A DNA stretch of 64,000 nt from contig CABJAS010000009.1 of the NCBI GenBank assembly GCA_902363625.1, positions 1 to 64,000 of the forward strand, read 5' to 3'. Below the pieces are notes generated by a model. It did no database searches. It was not told the DNA's origin and was given only the letters and a program-made list of their open reading frames with translations. Below, one piece after another: positions 38,457 through 45,876 of the stretch. A program made the translations under genes and the position numbers. Each line of letters opens with the position of its first letter. Positions within the stretch are counted from its first letter, which is position 1. Source of the stretch: Clostridiaceae bacterium. GTDB lineage: Bacteria > Bacillota_I > Bacilli_A > Erysipelotrichales > Coprobacillaceae.

Positions 38457-39185
38457 TTACCTCAAATTACCTTGATTCAATAAAAATAAATCTATACTGC
38501 AAGATGATATAAAAGTTACGTTGTTGCGTTCTTCATTAGCAAGAACTATCATTCCGTATTCATTTCTTACAACTGTTCCTGTCGACGGTGATTGAATATT
38601 TGTTATAATACTGACATTGGGTGTTCCAACCGATAAAAGAGATCGAACAGCAGCATCACAATCAGCACAACAGTCAGTTGGTGCAGGGACTGGTTCTGGC
38701 AAATAAACAATTGCATCATTATATGTTGCATTTGATATTTGGATTGTATCAATATTACATATAGATATATACTGTATTAAGTTTTGTGAACTAATAACCC
38801 CAAATACACCAGTATGTCCATTTGGTCCTAGTGTTAAGGAACCTGGACGTCCTAAAACAGCATCACCACTATCCAAAGTGATAAATAAATTACTATCTGG
38901 ATATAAAGTTATAATTTGCTGAATTATATTTCTCATTTGTTCTTTACAACCACAACAGGCAGAATTTGTATCACCCGCCGGTCCGGTTGCTCCCGTTGCA
39001 CCTGTGGCACCTGTATTACCCGTTGGTCCAGTAGCGCCTGTATTACCAGGATATCCCATTGGACCTGTCGGACCTGTTGGGCCTGTTGGACCGTTGGTAC
39101 CCGTTGGACAATTAATAATAACCGGAGGACAACAGTTGCAGCCTGGACAATACATATTTCCATTAAATCTATTGTCATTAATCAT
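38457..39185 (-). CDS. Collagen-like repeat protein 2
   Basis: 242-residue protein with the same N-terminal head as gene 1 ([25 protein letters not shown]), a short collagen-like region of about 15 triplets, then a Cys-containing domain ([17 protein letters not shown], ~80-95; [16 protein letters not shown], ~170-185) that differs from the BclA C-domain. The Cys motifs suggest metal binding or disulfide cross-linking in a spore coat. ATG 39185 follows GAGGTGA, and the preceding GTG at 39194 belongs to the ribosome site. Confidence 0.85.
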   Translation of the reverse strand: MINDNRFNGNMYCPGCNCCPPVIINCPTGTNGPTGPTGPTGPMGYPGNTGATGPTGNTGATGATGATGPAGDTNSACCGCKEQMRNIIQQIITLYPDSNLFITLDSGDAVLGRPGSLTLGPNGHTGVFGVISSQNLIQYISICNIDTIQISNATYNDAIVYLPEPVPAPTDCCADCDAAVRSLLSVGTPNVSIITNIQSPSTGTVVRNEYGMIVLANEERNNVTFISSCSIDLFLLNQGNLR

Positions 39186-39213
39186 TTGTTTCACCTCTCT
39201 TTCTTATCTATTC

Positions 39214-39222
39214 TAATATATG
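39214..39222 (-). promoter_or_regulatory. SigK-like -10 box of collagen-like gene 2
   Basis: CATATATTA on the minus strand, 28 bases before the ATG, the same sequence and distance as in gene 1. The leader following it (ATAGATAAGAAAGAGAGGTGA) is also alike. The AC of the -35 is not at the ideal spacing. Confidence 0.5.
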
Positions 39223-39378
39223 CATAATTTTATCCTCTACCTGTGGGAGAATCTCGGGCACTATTAAGAATTATGGAGAAGCGTAAAAATAAATCTTATA
39301 TCACTTTTATTTTCCGGTCAATCTAGCAGTCAAATGATAAGAAAGGAATAAATCCCACTGTTATATAGAAAACAAAAG

Positions 39379-40002
<624 letters not shown>

Positions 40003-40028
40003 TTAATTCTAATAAATAGCATTGTTGA

Positions 40029-41687
40029 TTATTCCACCAAATCGGCACAATCGTTCAAACAATCAACAATGCGTTTATAATCATCTGCAAACTTAAAATG
40101 AATAGTGATATTGTTATCTTTATGAATCGTAATTCGATCTACTAATTCTATCAAAATATCTCTGGATAGTTTTTTTAAGTTCTGATGCTTCCTAAATTCA
40201 GTAAGAAATGGATTCTTCTTATCTTTTACTTTTTCAAGTTTCTTTTTCTCATCCTCTAGGTTAGCGATAATGCTAATAAGTTTTTCTTCTTCATCAATAT
40301 ATTTTGATTTCATTTGACGATATTCACTTTGTGTGAGGTCGCCATTTTTCCAATCTTCATATAGACCTGTCTTATAGAGTTGAATTTTAGCTAATTCTCT
40401 GCTTTTCTCTCTGATACTTTTGTCATATCCATCTGATTTCCGCCTTAACAAAGGTGCTTTATCAACTTTCTTCAATACGTTTTCCATGTCCACAGCAATC
40501 TTAATTTGATTTTGTATCGCCAATAAAACTGTACTTTCAAGTATTTCATGTTCCATCATATGGGATGCACAAGCCTTTGGACCATATTTTTTATAAGTGT
40601 TACATGCATAATATACATGATTCTTGGAAGTAATTCTTGTCATTCCTTTTCCACAATCACCACACTTTAAAAACCCTGAAAAAAGATATACCTCTTGCTT
40701 TTTATTTGTAGGAGAAACTCTCGTTCTTTTTTTCAAAGCATCTGTTATCAATCTTTGTTCTTCACGAGTGTATATAGCAGGAATAGCATCCTCACATATA
40801 AACCATTCATTTTCTGGAACACTTATTTTTTTATGAACTTTATAACTAATCACTCTATATCTACCTTGTACTAAATCTCCTACATTCTCAGGTCTTAACA
40901 TCAGTCGCTTGACCATTTCAGCCGACCATAGGAATGTCGTTCTTTCCTGTGAAACATTAAATTTCATACCTTGTTTTTTCTTATAACCTGCCGGACTAGG
41001 AATCCCCAGCTCATTCAATTTGGTCTTCACCATACTTGCTGATGCTCCATCAAAAACCCATTCTTTCATCATCTGCATGACTTCATACGGTTCTTGATCT
41101 AAAAGTAATTTATGTCTATCCTCCGGATCTTTTTTCCAACCGTATCCAGCAAATGCACCTATAAATTTTCCTTGTTCTCTTTCATTATCGAAGGTACGTC
41201 GTACTTTGAAAGATGTTTCAGCTGCATGATTCTCATTAAACATACCATGCATAGGAACTTCCAGACTATATACTTTGTTGGGATCTAAATAACTATCAAG
41301 GGCTGGCAATTGTATAGATATGAATCGAACACCAAGAGCAACAAACAACACCTGAACATAATTTGTTGATTCAGTGATATTTCTTGATAAACGTGATAGA
41401 TCGGTAACAACAATCATATTGACCTTGCCAGAACTGATATCTCTCAGTAATCGTTTGAAATCCGGACGTTCTGAATCAGTACCTGTATAATCTTCATCAC
41501 AATACGTATCTACATAAACATAGTCGTTATAAACATCAGCATCAATAATTTTTTGAATCTCTGCATCAAGCACAGAATCCTGATTATGAATGCTTCTGCT
41601 ATCTTCCTCTTCTGAGGACTTTCTCAGATATTTTGAAAAGTAGAAAACCTTTTTTGCTGGTTTTGATTTGTTTCGGCTAATTGCCAT
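40029..41687 (-). CDS. Large serine recombinase (ICE integrase)
   Basis: 552-residue serine integrase. The N-terminal resolvase domain (~15-165) has the catalytic Ser in YLRKSSEEED and VTDLSRLSRN; a recombinase domain follows (~195-310); a zinc ribbon has FLKCGDCGKGMTR and YYACNTYKKYGPKACASH (~345-375); a C-terminal coiled coil runs at ~440-505. It integrates and excises circular elements between short att sites without host factors, often with a directionality factor. Its stop is ~25 bases from the truncated collagen-like gene, which makes that junction the attachment site. Confidence 0.93.
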   Translation of the reverse strand: MAISRNKSKPAKKVFYFSKYLRKSSEEEDSRSIHNQDSVLDAEIQKIIDADVYNDYVYVDTYCDEDYTGTDSERPDFKRLLRDISSGKVNMIVVTDLSRLSRNITESTNYVQVLFVALGVRFISIQLPALDSYLDPNKVYSLEVPMHGMFNENHAAETSFKVRRTFDNEREQGKFIGAFAGYGWKKDPEDRHKLLLDQEPYEVMQMMKEWVFDGASASMVKTKLNELGIPSPAGYKKKQGMKFNVSQERTTFLWSAEMVKRLMLRPENVGDLVQGRYRVISYKVHKKISVPENEWFICEDAIPAIYTREEQRLITDALKKRTRVSPTNKKQEVYLFSGFLKCGDCGKGMTRITSKNHVYYACNTYKKYGPKACASHMMEHEILESTVLLAIQNQIKIAVDMENVLKKVDKAPLLRRKSDGYDKSIREKSRELAKIQLYKTGLYEDWKNGDLTQSEYRQMKSKYIDEEEKLISIIANLEDEKKKLEKVKDKKNPFLTEFRKHQNLKKLSRDILIELVDRITIHKDNNITIHFKFADDYKRIVDCLNDCADLVE

Positions 41688-41756
41688 TTTTCCTCCTCTC
41701 TAACCATATCTCATCTACATTTTAAATATGATTTAAAACAATATCAAATGTGCGAT

Positions 41757-42014
41757 TCAACCTTGTTTCTTCTTTATCAAAAATTCAATGAGCTTTGGTT
41801 CAAGATAAGGCATAGTATCATCAAATTCAATTTTCACCCCAACATCTCCACAGCGGTAACAATATGGATTTCCTACTTGTTTTAAATATTGAAGGAATCT
41901 CTTGTTTTGACTCTGTTCATGAATTGAAATAGTAGATATATCTACTAGATTTTCCTTTTCAAAATCACATACTTTGACATTCTCAAATTTTAAAAATTCT
42001 TCTTCGTTTAACAA
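41757..42014 (-). CDS. DUF6870-like small protein
   Basis: 85-residue protein with a central PYCYRCGD motif (~52-60), FDDTMPYLEPKLIEFLIKK at the end, and SIHEQSQNKRFLQYLKQVGNP before it. The pattern matches, by recall, the DUF6870 family often found next to ICE recombinases. CxxC could be half of a metal site in a dimer. It may be an excision accessory or regulator, unproven. It is 70 bases upstream of the recombinase in the same direction. Confidence 0.7.
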   Translation of the reverse strand: MLNEEEFLKFENVKVCDFEKENLVDISTISIHEQSQNKRFLQYLKQVGNPYCYRCGDVGVKIEFDDTMPYLEPKLIEFLIKKKQG

Positions 42015-42171
42015 AAAGCATATCTCCCTTTTTCATTATTTCTATACAATATATGCATATTCGTAGAGGAATACACCTAATATTTGGCTGAGTAAACTTA
42101 CGTATAGAAAAAGTACGAGCATAAAACCCGTACTTTCAATCATTTAGACATGCATATAATCTAAGCAAAGT

Positions 42172-42525
42172 CTACATAACGATACCTAAACTAACTAAGA
42201 GTTTTTGATCAACTGCCTGCATTTCTAATGTGTTCAATCTACCAATACACGAAAGCAATCGCATCTTATCAATCACACGAACCTGTTCCAGCAAGATAAT
42301 CGAATCATATCGTAATCCTTCTCTTGCTCTAACAAGCTGATGTGTCGGCAAGACATGCTTATGCTGAATATTGGTAGTCAATGCAGCAATGATTGTCGTA
42401 GGAGAGTAATAATTGCCTACATCATTCTGTACAATCAGCACAGGTCTTGTTCCACCTTGTTCAGAACCAAATGCCGGATCTAAATCAGCATAGTATAATT
42501 CCCCACGCTTTACCTGCGAATACAT
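42172..42525 (-). CDS. MazF/PemK-family endoribonuclease toxin, no antitoxin gene adjacent
   Basis: 117-residue toxin of the CcdB/PemK barrel fold. KRGELYYADLDPAFGSEQGGTRPVLIVQND carries the conserved Arg and the GSEQGGxRPVLI signature, and STIIAALTTNIQHK and DSIILLEQVRVIDKMRL complete the family pattern. It cleaves mRNA at short motifs. No MazE-like antitoxin lies directly upstream, where structured non-coding DNA and two broken mini-ORFs are found instead. Such single mazF genes are usual in this ICE type. Ribosome site GGAGGGATC is strong. Confidence 0.9.
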   Translation of the reverse strand: MYSQVKRGELYYADLDPAFGSEQGGTRPVLIVQNDVGNYYSPTTIIAALTTNIQHKHVLPTHQLVRAREGLRYDSIILLEQVRVIDKMRLLSCIGRLNTLEMQAVDQKLLVSLGIVM

Positions 42526-42540
42526 CTGATCCCTCCTTCC

Positions 42541-42620
42541 ACATCCCTATTGGGTATGTAAAGCCAAGGTTTTACTACGTGCTTGTGTAACATAAATGTT
42601 CTGCAGTAGTTCAACCTTGG
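42541..42620 (-). promoter_or_regulatory. Structured leader upstream of mazF
   Basis: Minus-strand RNA can fold as CCAAGGTT / AACCTTGG (42564-42571 with 42613-42620) enclosing ACTAC/GTAGT and an inner AACAT-TT-ATGTT hairpin (42589-42600). It is followed by ACAT.CCC-AATA-GGG.ATGT (42541-42559) just before the ribosome site. The folding is visible in sequence; a control role is inferred. Confidence 0.55.
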
Positions 42621-42625
42621 TTTAT

Positions 42626-42732
42626 TTATCTATCAATTATTTTTATTTGTCCCTGACACCCCAAAATAACAAAGGAAACGCTGATCCTCTGTCCTGCCGG
42701 ACAGATCATGAGGGCTATGTTCTTTTAGGCAT
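42626..42732 (-). pseudogene. Broken mini-ORF in the mazF upstream region
   Basis: Starting at ATG 42732 behind AGGAGG, the frame reads MPKRT and hits TAG. One extra base would join it to the frame ALMICPAGQRISVSFVILG ending at TAA 42626. The length, 107, is one base short of 36 codons. It is probably a small ICE-encoded peptide gene broken by a single-base deletion. Confidence 0.4.
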
Positions 42733-42788
42733 CCATAACGACCTCCTGCGTGGTTCTCACCCAGCTAATTACCTCGCCTGTGACGCTT

Positions 42789-42903
42789 TTAACGCTCGAA
42801 CTTGGTAACAGAAGTAGCATTATCCCAGTATTCATCATCGCCAAACCATGCAACCTGTTTTTTCAGTCGGATAGTTATCGCTCGCATTTATAATAATGGT
42901 CAT
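42789..42903 (-). pseudogene. Second broken mini-ORF before mazF
   Basis: ATG 42903 begins MTIIINASDNYPTEK and runs into a stop; after a one-base shift at a run of six A the frame gives QVAWFGDDEYWDNATSVTK and ends at TAA 42789. The 115-base length (one too many for 38 codons) fits a homopolymer slip. Natural decay, programmed slippage or an assembly error are all possible. Confidence 0.45.
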
Positions 42904-43024
42904 GGCGTATCCTGCTGACGGGCTTAAAATACTGTTAATGTAAATCAACGAATAGTATTCACTTGTCAAAGACCTAATTTAGGGATTAATTACAACCCCT
43001 TCACTATATAGGCATTGAAAAGTG

Positions 43025-43465
43025 CTATTTTTTGTCGCTGTCTACAAAATTTCTTAAACTTTTTTTCAAACGCATGATACGCTGGTAAATCGTTTGACAG
43101 CTTATCCGCATGATTTGGGATATTTCTTTTGTTGAATATCCAAGAATTTTCAACAGAATCATTGTGAGTGTATCTTCATCTAATTGCTGAAGATAATAAA
43201 ACAATGCTTCATTTTCTATCTCATCGAGCAAGTCAGATATGCTTTGAATTTCTCTTTTATCCTCATAAGGGATATTCAGAAAAAACGTATCCAGTGTCGC
43301 ATACTGCCTGCTTCTGGTACTTCTTTCCACTTTGAATGATTCCCAGTCATATTCTCTCAATTGCTGAATAAGCTGTTCATTTACTCCCAATTTCCTTAAT
43401 AGTCGTTCTTCATTATTCTTCCAAACATTCCATTTTTCTAATTCCTTAGCATAGTTATAAGCCAT
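43025..43465 (-). CDS. Sigma-70 region 4-like DNA-binding protein
   Basis: 146-residue helical protein whose C-terminal half (~95-140) is a helix-turn-helix of the sigma region 4 type (TLTMILLKILGYSTKEISQIMRISCQTIYQRIMRLKKSLR). No region 2 is visible, so it is more a positive regulator than a full sigma factor. Homologous ICEs carry such proteins near the recombinase, where they control excision or transfer. Here it is preceded by GGAGGT. Confidence 0.75.
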   Translation of the reverse strand: MAYNYAKELEKWNVWKNNEERLLRKLGVNEQLIQQLREYDWESFKVERSTRSRQYATLDTFFLNIPYEDKREIQSISDLLDEIENEALFYYLQQLDEDTLTMILLKILGYSTKEISQIMRISCQTIYQRIMRLKKSLRNFVDSDKK

Positions 43466-43538
43466 GTCTTACCTCCTATTCCTTGTTGTTTCTAGGAAGG
43501 GGAGGAGGATCTCTACATGAAAACAATGTAATGATTAT

Positions 43539-43895
43539 TTATAAGATACTATTCATGATATGTTGGATTGGATGTATATCACGCAAGGTCATAATGATGA
43601 CATCCTTCATTCTGCAAAGCATTTCAAATTCTTCAAAAATGTCATCATAAATGCAAATTCGTTTTCTTGTCGCACATAAAATAACATCAACACGTTTCCT
43701 GCATATATAGTTGATCATTGACTGACATTCATAGGAATTAAGATTTTTTCCATCGGAAAGCTCATTAGTAATCCCAACGATTCTTAAACCCGTCTTTTCT
43801 GCAAAGTCTCGCAAGATGTTTTCCTGAAACTCTAATAAACATCGTTCTCCATGCTGTGATACTCTGCAATGAATCCATACTCTAGTTTTTTCCAT
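43539..43895 (-). CDS. Stand-alone serine resolvase catalytic domain
   Basis: 118-residue protein containing only the N-terminal resolvase fold. WIHCRVSQHGER holds the catalytic Ser at ~13 in the RVS motif, and ITNELSDGKN and VDVILCATRKRI correspond to the later conserved segments. The E-helix and DNA-binding domain are absent, so it should not recombine by itself. It may be a decayed recombinase or a regulator that binds the full-size enzyme. It lies between two sigma-like genes. Confidence 0.7.
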   Translation of the reverse strand: MEKTRVWIHCRVSQHGERCLLEFQENILRDFAEKTGLRIVGITNELSDGKNLNSYECQSMINYICRKRVDVILCATRKRICIYDDIFEEFEMLCRMKDVIIMTLRDIHPIQHIMNSIL

Positions 43896-43979
43896 TTTGT
43901 TGTCCTCCTTGAAAATGAAAATAGGTGAAGGATTTCTTGTCCTTCACCTTATTCATCAGAAAACAACCAAACGTATGGT

Positions 43980-44564
43980 CTAATCTTTAAATTTCTTTAA
44001 TTTTTCATATAACGCACAAAGCGCAATCCTAATACTGCTTTGTATTGAAGACTTCGAACAACGCTCTTTCTGAGCGATTTGAGCAAGCGAAAGTCCATCA
44101 ACGTAATGCAGAACCAATCTACGTCTTTGAATCTCTGGAAGGCTTGCAATAGCCTCATGCAACGCCTTAACAATGCTTTGCTTATACAGAGTATCAATTA
44201 TAGTATCAGATTCTTTTTGCCTGCTTCTTTGAAATAATTTTGCTTCACTCAACTCTTTATGTTCTATGTAGCGTTGGTAGATATTGTGTTCTCTTATTTC
44301 AATCGATCTGAAGCTCTGATACATGCGATATTCTTCTTTTGTGACTTCCTTTTTGATACTAACATCACGATTTTCATATGCGATATAGTAATGCTCTTTC
44401 TGCAAATTCTTATCATGTTGATGAATACCAAAGAATTGGAGAAACACTTCTTTTGTTACCTGTATACGATTCAACTGCATATGTATATCTTTAAATACAA
44501 CGAAATATTTAATTTGATCTTCTTCCACTCTTATCAGTGGTGTATATTCTTCTTTTTCCGTCAT
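43980..44564 (-). CDS. Sigma-70-like regulatory protein of the ICE
   Basis: 194 residues from ATG 44564, which follows GGAGGTC. The N-terminal part (TEKEEYTPLIRVEEDQ) and the helix RMYQSFRSIEIREHNIYQRYIEHK are common to ICE sigma-like proteins. The C-terminal HTH (~150-190, LPEIQRRRLVLHYVDGLSLAQIAQKERCS) is sigma region 4-like. The reading frame is also open upstream for 97 more codons to ATG 44831, which has its own ribosome site (GGGAG), so a longer 283-residue product or an extra upstream small protein fused in frame is possible. Confidence 0.75.
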   Translation of the reverse strand: MTEKEEYTPLIRVEEDQIKYFVVFKDIHMQLNRIQVTKEVFLQFFGIHQHDKNLQKEHYYIAYENRDVSIKKEVTKEEYRMYQSFRSIEIREHNIYQRYIEHKELSEAKLFQRSRQKESDTIIDTLYKQSIVKALHEAIASLPEIQRRRLVLHYVDGLSLAQIAQKERCSKSSIQSSIRIALCALYEKLKKFKD

Positions 44565-44831
44565 TCTTTGACCTCCATTAAGCGATTTTTTGATAAAATC
44601 CTTTAATGGAGGTGCTCTGGAATAGTTGCTTATAAATAAAATATAAAAAAGGCCAAACCACACCGTATTAAAAACAAGCATGTATTTGGCTTTGCAATTA
44701 GCTTCTAACTCTATAAGATAATGGGTTATCTTATCACTTAATATCTTATTTTCAGTAGATGAAACAACATCTAATAGTTCCCATATCCTTTTGGCTTTTA
44801 AACATTTCCCCCAAACCGCATTATTGACCAT
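44565..44831 (-). other. In-frame upstream coding extension of the sigma-like gene
   Basis: From ATG 44831 (ribosome site GGGAG) 89 codons run without a stop into the sigma-like gene. They include a helical part (GKCLKAKRIWELLDVVSSTE) and a hydrophobic segment (YMLVFNTVWFGLFYILFIS) and then LKDFIKKSLNGGQR, which covers the sequestering hairpin. It may be a coupled leader protein or a genuine N-terminal domain with a membrane helix. Confidence 0.4.
44571..44613 (-). promoter_or_regulatory. Hairpin sequestering the sigma-like gene ribosome site
   Basis: Perfect 11-bp stem ACCTCCATTAA / TTAATGGAGGT (44603-44613 with 44571-44581) around an inner GATTTT/AAAATC hairpin. The 3' arm contains the GGAGG of the ATG at 44564. 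Translation would be low when folded and could be opened by a ribosome translating the frame upstream. Confidence 0.65.
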
Positions 44832-44937
44832 AGTTATCTCCCAACCACATAGCAAGACAAGCTAACAAGCTTATACATGCAGTGCGAACAGGTCTGCTAT
44901 GCCAAACGATGTTCTTCCTATCTATTATTTGATGATA

Positions 44938-44976
44938 TAAAAAGACACTCAGCTCACATTAATGAGTTGAGTGTCC
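44938..44976 (-). terminator. Intrinsic terminator downstream of the cargo region
   Basis: Minus-strand GACACTCAACTCA-TTAATG-TGAGCTGAGTGTC (13 bp with one G-T) followed by TTTTTA. Confidence 0.8.
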
Positions 44977-45218
44977 TATTCATTTGAATTCAACCCATAC
45001 ATATTCCTATATTCCATGGATTGATTTATATAATAAATATGTTTCCATTCTTCAATCTAACAAGAGATTATTTTAAAGTGTTTTCCATTTTATCCTCTTA
45101 CTCTTTCACAATATCCATATTTAGTAAACTTTCTTGTGTTCTGTAGATTTCAATATCATTTCCATGATTTACAACAATTTTCCTGCTTTCAATGCTTTTT
45201 CTTAAACAAAGACAATGA

Positions 45219-45425
45219 CTACTTCTTTCTATCTTTCTGCTTCTTTTTATCAAGAGCAGTAATATATTCACAGAAATCAGATAATATTTGTGCATCAGAA
45301 ATCACTCCATTACAGGAAAGAATCAATTTTTCTTCTGCGTATTCCTACAATGTACGCCTTACTTGCACAAGTTCATCACCTAGAAATGAAAGAGATGATA
45401 ACTCTACTTCTCTATATGGGTTCAT
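45219..45425 (-). pseudogene. Small ORF interrupted by an in-frame TAG
   Basis: From ATG 45425 (ribosome site GGAG) the frame gives MNPYREVELSSLSFLGDELV, a TAG at 45345-45347, then continues as EYAEEKLILSCNGVISDAQI to a Lys-rich end and stop at 45219. The single nonsense codon splits a ~68-codon gene. Family not recognised. Confidence 0.5.
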
Positions 45426-45473
45426 TTAACTACTCCTTTTCCTTGTTATGAAATGATTACCAAACCCATATAA

Positions 45474-45776
45474 TTTTTCAGATAATTTTAAATAAATTCA
45501 TTTTAATTGAAATCTTTTTTTCGAGATTTTCGACTGTCATATCATAAACTGCATATTGCTCGTCTCCATTTATATTAACTGAAATCAAAGGCGCTATTCC
45601 TGTTCTTGATGCTTTTACTACATGCGCCTTTTCAAAATTGATTGTAGTGATTTATTTAATTGATTCATCCTTTATTTCTTCAGAATAATATAATCCATCA
45701 AGGTCGTATAGTTTTTGGAATAAAGCAATTTTCTTTTTTGAATCTTCTTTACTCAATCCTCTAGCTTGCTCTCTAT
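45474..45776 (-). pseudogene. Fragment of an unknown ICE gene
   Basis: Minus-strand frame encoding KKKIALFQKLYDLDGLYYSE, a TAA, then INFEKAHVVKASRTGIAPLI and VNINGDEQYAVYDMTVENLE. No start is found and stops interrupt it, so it is a gene remnant. No function can be given. Confidence 0.4.
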
Positions 45777-45876
45777 TTCATATTCATAAGTATAATGATA
45801 AATATGATTTTCTGAAAATACGGTAGTGCTAATTCAAGTTTATTTATGTTGAACTTTCTTTACTCTTTATGTAATC

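Larger units (their letters stand above)
44832..45876. other. Decayed region between the regulators and the adhesin gene
   Basis: About 1 kb holding a terminator (44938-44976) and two pseudogene fragments (45219-45425, 45474-45776) on the minus strand. A weak minus-strand frame at 45098-45295 overlaps the first fragment and is not supported on its own. The rest shows nothing recognisable. Confidence 0.5.

Noticed and set aside
42596..42808. + strand ORF of 70 codons upstream of mazF
   Set aside because: It runs antisense to the structured leader and the two broken mini-ORFs and has no ribosome site.
44259..44606. + strand hydrophobic ORF over the sigma-like gene
   Set aside because: Antisense of a Glu/Lys-rich helical protein gives a Phe/Leu-rich frame. 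There is no ribosome site or supporting neighbour.
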